Assembly (NCBI GenBank): GCA_018806915.1
Contig: JAGKQI010000074.1
Span: forward strand, 1 to 64,000
Length of the DNA: 64,000 bases
Direction of reading: 5' to 3'
Source of the DNA: Phytophthora colocasiae
Taxonomy: Eukaryota; Oomycota; Peronosporomycetes; Peronosporales; Peronosporaceae
This document shows positions 1 to 9,024 of the stretch, piece by piece (within the stretch, counting starts at the first letter, position 1; every line of letters starts with the position of its first letter). Position numbers and translations under genes: made by a program. Below the pieces are notes generated by a model. The model was not told where the DNA came from. It was given only the letters and a program-made list of their open reading frames with translations, and ran no database searches.

Positions 1-524
1 CTGGTTTTCAGAGTCTGATGTCACTTGCTTTTCAGAGTCTTGGTCACTCAGAGTTAGAGATACCAGAGTCTTGAATACGAAACCAGAGTACGGAGCACCA
101 ATGCTACAACGTACATAAGATCTTGAGGGTTGCGCGGCGTCCGGCGCGCGATACTTGGTCTCTGCGGGTATATATTGTGAATCCTTGAACCATCCATCGT
201 CGCGCTGGACGGTAACGGGATGAGGTCTCTCAGAGATACGTTCTTCTGAGAGACTTTCCGCCAGAACTTAGGCACTCATCGTCGGGGAAAGTCCGGTGAC
301 CAGACAGAGTGTAGTTGACCTTCAGAGTTGTGCACACTCTGAAGTACACTTCTGGTCCTTTGGGCCCCTTTACAGTCAGGCGAAGGTTTATCCACAATCT
401 TCCACAGATACGGCACGGGTGCAGCCACGTCCCACAAACTCCCTCTCCGAAACCAAAATATAACCAGGTACATCACTGGGTAACAGCAGCATGACGCCAG
501 AAAATCTGAAGTTGCATCATGTCA
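1..524 (-). mobile_element. E-family Gypsy LTR fragment (element E1)
   Basis: This is the reverse complement of the 5' part of the LTR seen in full at 49446-51133. The outer LTR terminus (TGACATGATG on the minus strand) lies at 515-524. Everything to its right is pol coding sequence of element A, so E1 is an inverted element that inserted into A, with its body left of the window. Its first ~60 bp match the E2 3' LTR (54782 onward) rather than the E3 5' LTR, so it belongs to the same LTR subtype as E2. The target duplication cannot be checked because the other end is outside the window. Confidence 0.85.
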
Positions 525-2264
525 CTTGCTGCCATCACTCGTGCACGCAATCATGAAGAAGCAAACCCACCAGATGATGTAGAAGCTCGTGAACCCATGG
601 GCCCATTGGAGTTTCAGGAAGAACGCTGGCGGAGGATCAAAGTTCACCAGACTCAAGATGTTCATCTGGCAGAACTCATCAAGTTCCTTAAGGGTGACTT
701 GGGAGATTTACCACGACCCCGAGTAAGGAAGCTTGCCAGGATTGCCGATGATTTCATCTTGGATTCCAGAGACGTTTTGTACCGCCTCAGCCGTGCTACC
801 AGGGAACGTCCGAGAGACATGGTTGATGAACTCAGACTTGTGGTTCCCAGAGACTTGCATGCCGATATGCTGCACTATGCTCATGGGGATTACCAGGGTG
901 CTCACCAGGGAATCAAACGTACGTTCGAGAAGCTGAGCTCCGAGTTCTACTGGATTGGTATGTACGCTGATGTGGAAAGGTTCGTCAAGGAGTGTATGGA
1001 TTGTGCTAGTGGCAAGGGGCGTCCCCCGAATCGACCGTCGCCCGGCAACATCGAGCCCAGTCGACCTTTTGAAGTGGTGTCCATGGATTTCGTGACGCAC
1101 ATGCCAAAGTCTGCCAGAGGCAACACGTTCCTGTTGTTGTTCCAAGACATGTTCTCAGGCTATGTGATGTGCAAGCCTATGAGTATAACTACGGCTCAAG
1201 ATGTCGCTGAGGCCTACGAGGAACGTGTCTTTCGGAACTTCGGAGCTAGTTCCCTGATACGCCATGATCAAGATCCTCGGTTAATGAGTGAAGTGTTTAG
1301 GTGTTTCCGGGACCTCCTGGGAAGCAGACAGCGAGCGACTCTGGCGTACCGTCCCCAGGCGAACGGCCAGCAAGAGCGGTCTGTTCAGACAGTCGTGCGC
1401 GCCATCAAGGCCTACATTGCCGAAGCTGATCAGAGCGATTGGGACGACCACGCCGAACGCCTGATGTTCGCATTGAACACTTCCTTTGACGCGACCCGTC
1501 TGGAAACACCTTTCGTTCTGGTGCACGGATGGGATGCTCATGGGACTGTGTCCGCGATGCTTGGTCCAAAGCCTTCTGGTGTACAAGAGCACGCTGCTTA
1601 TGAGTGGCGTCGGAAGATGCAACGAGATTACAGCTACGCTCAAGCATGCGCTGAAGAACTTCAGAAGGAAGCCAAGCGGGAGCGTTCTGAGGAACAGACC
1701 CGAAAGTGGGAGGAGCTGTCGGAACGTCTGAAGTCCGGATTTGCTGTCGGTGATGCCGTGTGGTTATACATCCCCAAGGTACAAACGGGGTTGAGTCGGA
1801 AACTCGCACACATGTGGCATGGTCCTTTCCGGATTGAGGAGATGTTGGATGATTTTCGTGTGAAACTGAAGGTCGAGGACACCGGGTATCGGGTGAACCC
1901 TTGGGTTCATATAAGTCGCCTGAAACCGAGAGCCTTGTTTCCCAGAAGACCGACCGTGGAACTCGATGTCCATGAGGATGATGACTTCGATGCAGCGCTG
2001 TTACCAGAAGACAGTTGGGAGCCCGACACCGAGAATGACGAATACGAAGTGGAAAAGATACTAGACACTCGGTGGAGCAAGCGTACCAGAACCTCCAAGA
2101 GACTTCGCGAATATCTGGTCAAGTGGAAGGGGTACGACGAGACAGAGTGGCTACCCTTGTCAAAGCTGAACTGTGGCGCTTTGCTATATGAGTTCAATCA
2201 GAGCGCACGAGCGCGAGCTCGTTTCCAAGCAATGCAAGCTGGGGACGATCACCCCAGAGTTTAA
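519..2264 (+). CDS. Gypsy pol fragment: integrase with chromodomain (element A)
   Basis: C-terminal part of a Ty3/Gypsy polyprotein that would insert element cDNA into host DNA in the nucleus. In order I see the H-H-C-C zinc-binding block (HYAHGDYQGAH ... CMDC, about residues 120-165), the catalytic core with D (SMDFVTHMP), D (HDQDPRLM) and E (ANGQQERSVQT), the GPY/F module (WHGPFRIEEM), and a C-terminal chromodomain (YEVEKILDTR ... EYLVKWKGYDETEWLP). The chromodomain marks a chromovirus and is expected to read histone marks to target insertion. The protein is truncated at the N terminus by the E1 insertion. The ATG at 519 lies in the inverted LTR tail, so true element coding starts at 525. 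The frame is intact to the stop, unlike the copy at 18360-20105, which lost one base in the chromodomain. The family is certain; whether the fragment is expressed is unknown. Confidence 0.9.
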   Translation: MSLAAITRARNHEEANPPDDVEAREPMGPLEFQEERWRRIKVHQTQDVHLAELIKFLKGDLGDLPRPRVRKLARIADDFILDSRDVLYRLSRATRERPRDMVDELRLVVPRDLHADMLHYAHGDYQGAHQGIKRTFEKLSSEFYWIGMYADVERFVKECMDCASGKGRPPNRPSPGNIEPSRPFEVVSMDFVTHMPKSARGNTFLLLFQDMFSGYVMCKPMSITTAQDVAEAYEERVFRNFGASSLIRHDQDPRLMSEVFRCFRDLLGSRQRATLAYRPQANGQQERSVQTVVRAIKAYIAEADQSDWDDHAERLMFALNTSFDATRLETPFVLVHGWDAHGTVSAMLGPKPSGVQEHAAYEWRRKMQRDYSYAQACAEELQKEAKRERSEEQTRKWEELSERLKSGFAVGDAVWLYIPKVQTGLSRKLAHMWHGPFRIEEMLDDFRVKLKVEDTGYRVNPWVHISRLKPRALFPRRPTVELDVHEDDDFDAALLPEDSWEPDTENDEYEVEKILDTRWSKRTRTSKRLREYLVKWKGYDETEWLPLSKLNCGALLYEFNQSARARARFQAMQAGDDHPRV

Positions 2265-2652
2265 ATTCTGAAACCTATTCTGAAAAACTCCGGTGAACAG
2301 TGATGTTCACCAGACGATGTATTTCAGAGATGAGGTTTCTGAGAGACATGTCTTTCGGAAATGTGATTTCGGGGATACGTGACTCCCGGAGATGGTGATT
2401 GTTATGTGAATTTTGTATGGAGATGATTTTGTGGTTGTGTGCGTATGATGGAATTTTACGAAGTGGATTATGATGATGCTATGGGAGGAGGATTACTGAA
2501 CGACATGTGAGGATGTTGAAGGAGAAAGGTCGTCGGGGAACTATATTTGGAATTGTTACTACGCTACGATATGCAGACGACTAAGTTGTTCTGGAAGAAG
2601 AAGTGTAGTTCCCCGGAGATGTCGTGAAGGGTACACCGGGCTTCTGGCGTAC
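2265..2652. other. Untranslated spacer between convergent pol and antisense ORFs
   Basis: No gene is visible here. The spacer separates the pol stop (2264) from the antisense ORF stop (2653) and includes the inverted repeat at 2534-2615. Overlapping poly(A)/termination signals for both strands would be expected here; that is inference. Confidence 0.6.
2534..2615. repeat. Inverted repeat between convergent ORFs (element A)
   Basis: The arm CGGGGAACTA at 2534-2543 is exactly complementary to TAGTTCCCCG at 2606-2615, with a ~62 nt loop. The A' copy at 20370-20453 keeps both arms, one base pair longer. It may form a hairpin in transcripts of either strand. Confidence 0.7.
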
Positions 2653-5600
2653 TTACTTCAGAGAGACAGGATTTTCGGCGCGTTCAGCGGGCGTCAGAGC
2701 TTGTTTCCGGAGATCGGATGGCACGAATTCCATCCAGTCCTTGTCGGAAGACGCTGTGGCCCACTGCGTGCGCGCCGGTTCCGCTGAGTCGATAGCTTCG
2801 AGTTGCTTGCGCAAGCTCAGGCACTTGGGACCTCCGATGTCACGTGCACGTGAGTCCTGCCAGATCCATGGGCAATACTTGTCCGGGACCTTCCAGATGC
2901 CAGGCTCGAACATGAGCGTCTCCGGGAAATCCTTGTGCTTCAGAATCTTGGATACTGTCCCTCGATATTGGCGCAGTAAAGATGCACGTCGGAGCCCACG
3001 TTCCTTGTGCTGTTCACCGGACAGCAGGTCCTCGTCGGGATCCATGATCACCCAGTGAGTGCGTTCCCACAGCGCTTGGGCGTGCTTGCGCATGAGAGAC
3101 GCGAGTTCTTCGATGTCCGCCTGAACCAAGGGACAGAGGTCTTCACGCCGGTGAAAATATAACTCGGTCCGGCGGTTCTGGTACATGACCTCCCAGGGAG
3201 CTGGCACTTCGTCCAGCAAAGCTTGGTACTTCTTGGAGTTCCAGCGTTTCTTGAGGCGTGCCAGACTGTGTCTGTGGGGCTCGAAGTCTGGGAACCCTGG
3301 AGTCTGCCCGATGGACGTCTTGGTGTCACTTGTCGGCTGGACCGGAATGCCGTAGTACAGCCACGAAGAACAATGTGTGTCCGGGGCCTCGATTGTCAGC
3401 AGCTCCTTCGGTGTCAGCGACTTGTACGACTTGGACACCAGACTTGACTTCCGGAGTTTACCAGAAGGTCGCTTGCCCGAAGAACTCTTAGGCGACTTGG
3501 AGTCTTGAGGCTTCTTGTCCTTGGAACTTGACTTGGGCGAACCACCGGACTTCTTGCTCTTGGGACTTGACGTGGAGGTGCCACCGGGCTTCTGACTGCC
3601 TGACTTGGATCGAGATGCCTCGTGTACACTACCCCGCTTGGATTTCTTGGTGGGGATTATCGGACCCGAGTCATCTGAATCGCTGGACTCGTAGTCCCGT
3701 GGACGCTTGTTACCGGCATGCGAATGACCGTCAGACTCGTCGTCGTCAGAGTCATCGCTGTTGCCGCTCGACTTTTCGTCGTCAGACGCGCTGTCGCTGG
3801 ATACAGATTCTTGTTCACCAGAATCCTTGAAGTCCGGGTCCTTCTGAGGGTCATCCTCTGTGGACTCAGGCTCACTGATGGGATATGGGACGTGAGCATC
3901 CAGTGCCTCCCAGACCGGTGGTTCCACGTCATTCTTCTGAAGACGGCGCAGTTCCTCCTCAGCCATCTTGTAGTACGTCTCTGGGACGTACGAGGTCCAC
4001 GGGGTCTGATTCAACTTGCGCCAGTACATCATGCTCACCAGCATTTGTACCAAGGGGCGCCCCGTGAACAGGCTGTGGGCAGGCTTGTCCGTGCGAAGCC
4101 ACTTCATCGCAGTCTCATAAGCGATGCCAGCGAGCAGAGCCAAGCGCAAGTCCGGACTAACTTCCTCCCAGACGACTCCAGGTGGTAACGTGGTGTGGAC
4201 TGCGTCCTTGGACACCGGAGACTTGGCGTTCGCCGGACGCACCGAATCGATGCCAGGCGTGTAATTCTTGGGGCGATCCTGAGGAACACGAACCTGATGT
4301 TTCCCAGGCGGCCGGTTAGGCTTGAGTGGTGGAGAACCGGAAGATTTAGGTGACCTGGTGGGCGACCCAGACTTGTTCACCGGGCGAGTGCCTGACTTCT
4401 CGGAGCTGCCAGCATGCTCACCGGAGACCGTCACAGCACTACCAGCACCCGTTAGATCCAGCACTTTGGCCGATTTCTTGGCCTCCGCAGCTTGATTGAA
4501 GCGAACTTTCGCCAGACGCTTGGAGAAGTCAGGAATTTCCGCCTTGCGCTGATCCATCGCGGTCACGTTGATAATGGTGTCCCAGTCTCCTGGAGGTGCC
4601 TTGCCTTCTTGGAAGTTTGCCAGAAGCTCTCGTAGACGTACCCAGCTGCCGTTCAACTCCCCGTGTTCAAACAGGTACTCCAGAAAACCCCAGGAGTCTG
4701 TGGCTATGGTCGTGGGGCGAGCATTCAGCAACCGGACCTCCGCTTGAGAGTCCTCTAGGCGTTCTTCCAAGGCCGATTTCTCGGATTCCAGGGCGTCTAT
4801 CTGATCCTGATAGTGCGACGCGAGACTCTTGGACTCCGCAGTCACACGATCCTCGACCTCATTGGCAGTACGCCGGGCGTCCAGCACTTCATGACGCCAA
4901 TACTGGCAGTTGAAGACCCACTGACGCTTGAGGTCTTCAGACTCGTTCTGTATGGTAGCCATGTCCACCAGAGATGTGTTGCCCTGGGACTCAACTTGAA
5001 GCCGAAGCCGACGGTGAGCGCCGGCCATCTGCTTCAGATACCCAGACGTCTTGTACACCCGCTCGGCAAGACGCTGATGAGGGAGGTGCAGTAGAATTGA
5101 AGCCAACTCCCGATGGACATCGACAGACCCCATGTGCGCTTCAAGGTTCTGGCGGTCACGGCTATCCACGTGAGGAACGAGCATCTGACTTCCAGTGAAG
5201 TCAGGGATAACACGCTCAAGTTCCGAGATGTCGGCCGACGTGAAGCCCTCAAGGCCCACCAGAACACCGGGCCCACCATATATGTTCGCGATGTGGTTGC
5301 CCACACGGAAGTCCTCGGCGAGCGCCGGAACGCCTACCAAGAATGGCTGCCCTTCAGGCGTCGGCTTGGGGTCCGCCCAGTTGGAAGGGGCGTCAGCAGT
5401 CATGTCGCCCAGCAGTTGCTGCCCAGGCGCAAACAGACTGTCCACCTCGGTGGTAGAGAGAATATGTGGCCCTCTGGGGAACGAAACTGCGACGCCAGAA
5501 GGAGGATTCGCAGAGACAGAAGTCGCAGACGTGTCCGGCATGTTCACGTGACCATCGCCGTCAGCAGCATCAACGCCCTGCTTCGGAGCGGAGGACGCGC

Positions 5601-5940
5601 TCGACTGTGAGGCTGGGGCGCTTAAGCTGCCACCAGGTGATGCGGGAGCACCGTCACCACCACCTCGCGATGCTACGGATGCCGAAGCAGGCCCAGTGCC
5701 CGAGGCGTCGTCAGTAGTAGGAGCCGATGGAGAACCCATGGTTGCTGGATCTTCTTCCGACTTGTGTGTCAGAAAGGAAATCGGGATGTGGCCGGTTGTG
5801 GGATACGACAGTTGGCTATTTCTGAGTCTGATGGAATCAGACTGAGCGACAGGACACCAGAGACTCTGAAATCCCGGAAGTTTTGAGAGCGTCACAGCTA
5901 CACTATGTTCACGGGACCTCTGACGTACTGTCCTGGCCAT
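2653..5940 (-). CDS. Large antisense ORF of element A (1095 codons), unknown function
   Basis: This uninterrupted ORF lies opposite to gag-pol, between pol and the 3' LTR. Its start is 56 bp inside the 3' LTR boundary, so its promoter must lie in the LTR and read antisense. A better start may be Met68 (ATG at 5739, context caaccATGG). From the N terminus: a Ser/Ala/Pro-rich region (~70-150), an alpha-helical coiled-coil stretch (~335-410, with ALESEKSALEERLEDSQAEV), basic linkers, a conserved block around GVVWEEV (~590), an acidic Ser/Asp tract (~700-750), a basic Ser-Pro-Lys tract (~775-820) and a globular Trp-rich C terminus with QALWERTH (~955-962). I see no enzyme motif, signal peptide or membrane segment. 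The acidic, basic and coiled-coil mix suggests a nuclear or nucleic-acid-associated protein (inference). The homologous ORF in A' (20491-23753) is broken, and G carries a related one. I do not recognise a named family. Confidence 0.8.
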   Translation of the reverse strand: MARTVRQRSREHSVAVTLSKLPGFQSLWCPVAQSDSIRLRNSQLSYPTTGHIPISFLTHKSEEDPATMGSPSAPTTDDASGTGPASASVASRGGGDGAPASPGGSLSAPASQSSASSAPKQGVDAADGDGHVNMPDTSATSVSANPPSGVAVSFPRGPHILSTTEVDSLFAPGQQLLGDMTADAPSNWADPKPTPEGQPFLVGVPALAEDFRVGNHIANIYGGPGVLVGLEGFTSADISELERVIPDFTGSQMLVPHVDSRDRQNLEAHMGSVDVHRELASILLHLPHQRLAERVYKTSGYLKQMAGAHRRLRLQVESQGNTSLVDMATIQNESEDLKRQWVFNCQYWRHEVLDARRTANEVEDRVTAESKSLASHYQDQIDALESEKSALEERLEDSQAEVRLLNARPTTIATDSWGFLEYLFEHGELNGSWVRLRELLANFQEGKAPPGDWDTIINVTAMDQRKAEIPDFSKRLAKVRFNQAAEAKKSAKVLDLTGAGSAVTVSGEHAGSSEKSGTRPVNKSGSPTRSPKSSGSPPLKPNRPPGKHQVRVPQDRPKNYTPGIDSVRPANAKSPVSKDAVHTTLPPGVVWEEVSPDLRLALLAGIAYETAMKWLRTDKPAHSLFTGRPLVQMLVSMMYWRKLNQTPWTSYVPETYYKMAEEELRRLQKNDVEPPVWEALDAHVPYPISEPESTEDDPQKDPDFKDSGEQESVSSDSASDDEKSSGNSDDSDDDESDGHSHAGNKRPRDYESSDSDDSGPIIPTKKSKRGSVHEASRSKSGSQKPGGTSTSSPKSKKSGGSPKSSSKDKKPQDSKSPKSSSGKRPSGKLRKSSLVSKSYKSLTPKELLTIEAPDTHCSSWLYYGIPVQPTSDTKTSIGQTPGFPDFEPHRHSLARLKKRWNSKKYQALLDEVPAPWEVMYQNRRTELYFHRREDLCPLVQADIEELASLMRKHAQALWERTHWVIMDPDEDLLSGEQHKERGLRRASLLRQYRGTVSKILKHKDFPETLMFEPGIWKVPDKYCPWIWQDSRARDIGGPKCLSLRKQLEAIDSAEPARTQWATASSDKDWMEFVPSDLRKQALTPAERAENPVSLK

Positions 5941-5980
5941 GATGCTCAGTTTGGAGAAAGTTCCGCACTGACGAATTATG

Positions 5981-5994
5981 ACCAGGAGGGGCGG
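5981..5994 (+). other. Polypurine tract of element A
   Basis: ACCAGGAGGGGCGG sits directly before the LTR start TGACACG at 5996. It is the expected primer for plus-strand DNA synthesis. The same tract precedes the LTRs at 23809 and 54782. Confidence 0.85.
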
Positions 5995-6292
5995 TTGACA
6001 CGTTGCTAATTACGATTTTTCGAGTGGATATGGACGTTACGCTGTGATGTGATTGGATGTATACTGGGTTGTGGGAGAAAGGGAGATGTGGGACGAGGTT
6101 ATGTCCCGTATGACAATATGATGGATCTGTGGAAGAAAACTGCTGTATATATATTAACCTTCACCTGTACTGCAAAGGGGCCCAAGAGATCAGAAGTGTT
6201 CCTCGGAAAAGTGCACAAACTCCGAGAGACAATAACACTCAGTCTGATCACCGGACTTTCCCCGACGATGAGTGCCTAAAGGTTGGCAGAAA

Positions 6293-6322
6293 GTCTCTCA
6301 GAAGAATGTATCTCTGAGAGAC
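6293..6322. repeat. LTR hairpin GTCTCTCAGA/TCTGAGAGAC
   Basis: Perfect 10-bp arms with a 10-nt loop. The same stem is present in the A' LTR (~24099-24128) and in all E-family LTRs, although flanking sequence differs, which suggests a constrained structure. Confidence 0.7.
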
Positions 6323-6527
6323 CTCATCCCGTTGCCGTCCTGTGTGACGATGATGGTTCAAGGAATACAGTTATACCCACAAGATACCAAGTATCGCGCA
6401 CCGGACGTAGCGCACCCCGCGCATATCCCAATTGGACTTCGTGCGTTGTAGCATACGTGCTCCGCACCCTGAAAACACACATGGATTTCTGATATCACGC
6501 ATGGAAACTCTGATATCAATCCATGAA

Positions 6528-6607
6528 GTCTGACGTACATGATGTCCGACGTACATGAAGTCCGACGTACATGAAGTCCGACGTACATGAGTCTGACGAA
6601 CATGATT
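6528..6607 (+). repeat. 16-bp tandem repeat in element A LTR
   Basis: Four units of the type GTCCGACGTACATGAA followed by one degenerate unit. The unit contains the palindromic core ACGT. The same array occurs in A' at 24332-24411. It may bind a regulatory protein as an enhancer-like cluster (inference). Confidence 0.8.
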
Positions 6608-7898
6608 CTGGTGAACAAGTCTGATGTGTCCGGCTTATATACAAGCAATATTCCAGACATCACCAGTTTCCGATGAACAGACTCCGACGTACAAGACTCC
6701 GATGATCAGACCCAAGTGTCACGACTCTGGTATTACGACTCTGATGTACATGATTCCGGAGTACATGGTTCCGATGAACATGTCTCCGACGCACATGATT
6801 CCAGACCCTGATGAACAGGATACCAGACTCTGACACTCTGAAGTCCACCCCATACTGGAACCAAGTGTACCCAACACGACCTCACGCAATCAAGTGAAAC
6901 GCAACCTGCTCATCCCTGTAATGACATCATTAAGTGTCGACTCGACAAGATCTGCAGCATCGACTACCATAGTGAGCCCAAGTGAAGTTCCTGAGTTATA
7001 CTGAGACCAAGTGTATATGAGAATATGGAAGACAGAAGAGAGAGAGATACGAGATAGATAGCCAGAGTTCAATTTGCATCGTGATAACGAGTTCAATTTT
7101 ACCTTATCATACCGACTGCTATCTGCCTGCTGCTTCTTGTAAGTATTAGGCCACGATAAAGCTTTGAATCGTGTGATCTCTCACCTATCAAGCCCCTTTA
7201 GGTGGAGATCAGCGTAACGTAGAGACCTGAGAGGACCCACCTATTCCATTTCCTAGTTGGGTCGTTTGTCTTGTCTCTAGCGGTAGCCCATTTCATATTG
7301 TACGTTTGGACAGGTTTTGGGAGCTAGACAGTCGCTCTCAAGACGCTCGGTAGACTGTTATATAACTGATAGTGTATTGGTTTATTTTCCCTCTATATAT
7401 TAGAGGGTGGTGCACCAAAGTTACGGGAATACCAGACAGACCAGGTGTCTGGCAGACATTTCATTAGTTGACCTGGGAGAACTAGCCCCACTGCTCAAGG
7501 GCCAGGAAAGAATAAGAGCAGCTACATATTTGTATATCGGAACTCTATATTGCGGTTATCTCGGAAGTCTATTTACTGGACTTCCCTTTGTATTAATTTC
7601 TCTTTTGTTTTCAGAAATCTCTGGTGTACACAAGTGTTCACCGGAAAACGTTCGACTCTCAAGCGCTCCTGTGAGGACCAGAAGGACATCCGACGGTCTA
7701 CGCAAGGAACCCTCACTCTCAGCAACACTCTCACGACCCCGGCGAGGGTCTCATTACCAAGACAACGAACCTACGAGGACAGCACAAGGTAACACACGCC
7801 CACCTTGCTGTGCGACTCTGGTATCATTACCGGTAGTCACACTTCCAGGTTCACTGTACGCCCCTGCACCGCGGTAAAGTTGCACCGACTTCGCGATA

Positions 7899-8501
7899 GT
7901 CAGCTGCTGAAGGCGCAGGACCGGCACGCTGCTCGCCTTGAGGAGCAGGTGGAGGTGAAGTTCGAAGAAGGAGACCCGGTGTGGGTCTACCAATACTTTC
8001 GAGCTCGCAGAGGCGAGCGTACCACCAAGAAGTTAGCATTCTCCTGGCACGGTCCCTACCGAGTTGTAGGAACGGTGGGCGAGAACGCGTACCGCGTAGC
8101 AATTCCTTCGCACCCGAACCGGGTGGTGACCATCAACGTGAACCGTTTGAAGCTTTTTCGAGGACGCTGGAGTCGACCGTACCCGACGGAGGTGCCTGAG
8201 GGCGTGACGTCCCGTCCTGGTGTTGATGATGAAGGACCTCTTGAGGAGGCCGACCTACCTTCGACCAGCTACGTGGAACGGTTGGTAATCGGTGGTGAAG
8301 AGACGGCTGTCTCTGGGACGAAGCAACCCGGTTGTCGACATTTTGGCTCGACGGAAGGAGAACGGTGTCACGCAGTACTTAGTACTGTTGGCTACCTACG
8401 AAGTGAGCTGGAGGCCTGCTGCTACGCTTCTTCCTAACTATCGAACGCTTCTGCTTAGGCGTTCGATAACAGCTCGGCGAAAGGAGGAAGGGTCTACCTG
8501 A
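7899..8501 (+). pseudogene. Gypsy pol C-terminus with chromo-like domain (element B)
   Basis: The open frame from 7899 encodes the GPY/F module of a Ty3/Gypsy integrase (FSWHGPYRVVG, then NVNRLKLFRGRW). After a frame change near 8325 it continues as a chromo-like domain (VVDILARRKENG ... YLVLLATYEVSWRP). The catalytic core is missing because element A inserted here. The sequence differs clearly from A/A', so B is another chromovirus-like family. The frame break and truncation make it nonfunctional. Confidence 0.75.
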
Positions 8502-9024
8502 ACTGCGTCGCAGTGCACGGTTGGCTGAGGCCAACGTCGCTGTCGACGAAGATGACATGCTCTTCTAGAGAGAAGAGGGAGCTGATTGCCTGTGTGGTGA
8601 CTATTACGGGCAATGCGAGCTTGAAGAACGAGGGCAAGAAGAAGGCTCTCATGTGGTGACTTTATATTTGATTATATTTTGGAGAACGCTTGGTCAAGGA
8701 ACCGTGCCTACCTTCTGGAGATCGCTCGGTCGGGGACCGTGCGTGCCTATTCTTGTCGAATAACACACTGCTCGAGGCTGTACATGTACCTCGATGCGTC
8801 TGCGGTAGGGGACCGTAATGCTATCAAAGAACGCTCGATGTGAAACGGTATGCGTGTTGGAGAACGCAAAAGGGCCCGTGTGTTTATATTTTGGGGAAGG
8901 AGCTGCGAAAAACAAATGAAGACGACTAACGCAGAGAGGAAAGAGAAAAGGTTATTATGAAGGTTAAGCTAGGAACGCTAAGCTACCGTTCCTAGATGCT
9001 CGGGACACCTACGAAGTGCTGTTA
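8502..9024. other. Spacer in element B, no gene seen
   Basis: This separates the B pol remnant from the 3' end of its antisense ORF. It holds degenerate copies of a short phrase of the type GAACGCTCGGTC...GGGACCGTG (about 8685-8830) and nothing else I can support. Confidence 0.4.

Larger units (their letters stand above)
525..7898 (+). mobile_element. Ty3/Gypsy chromovirus element A, 3' part
   Basis: Contains integrase-chromodomain, antisense ORF, polypurine tract and 3' LTR in that order. It is nearly identical in layout and sequence to 18370-25674 (A'). The left side is cut by E1. The right LTR end at 7898 abuts pol of a different Gypsy element (B), so A itself inserted into B. The terminal dinucleotide reads TA instead of the expected CA, which suggests one transition in the last base pairs. 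Confidence 0.85.
5996..7898 (+). mobile_element. 3' LTR of element A (~1.9 kb)
   Basis: Begins TGACACG after the polypurine tract and ends ...ACTTCGCGATA. It aligns along its length with 23809-25674. It contains the conserved LTR hairpin (6293-6322), a 16-bp tandem array (6528-6607), AT-rich TATA-like stretches near 6147 and 7368-7400, and a region near 7085-7170 that is completely different in A'. The last ~40 bp resemble the E-family LTR end. Confidence 0.85.

Noticed and set aside
708..1145. 145-codon minus-strand ORF opposite integrase, repeated at 18551-18988
   Set aside because: It is a shadow of the integrase reading frame and recurs only because the two DNA copies are nearly identical. 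No independent start context or domain.
6528..6607. CRISPR-like array
   Set aside because: Units are contiguous 16-mers without spacers, in a eukaryotic LTR. Simple tandem repeat.
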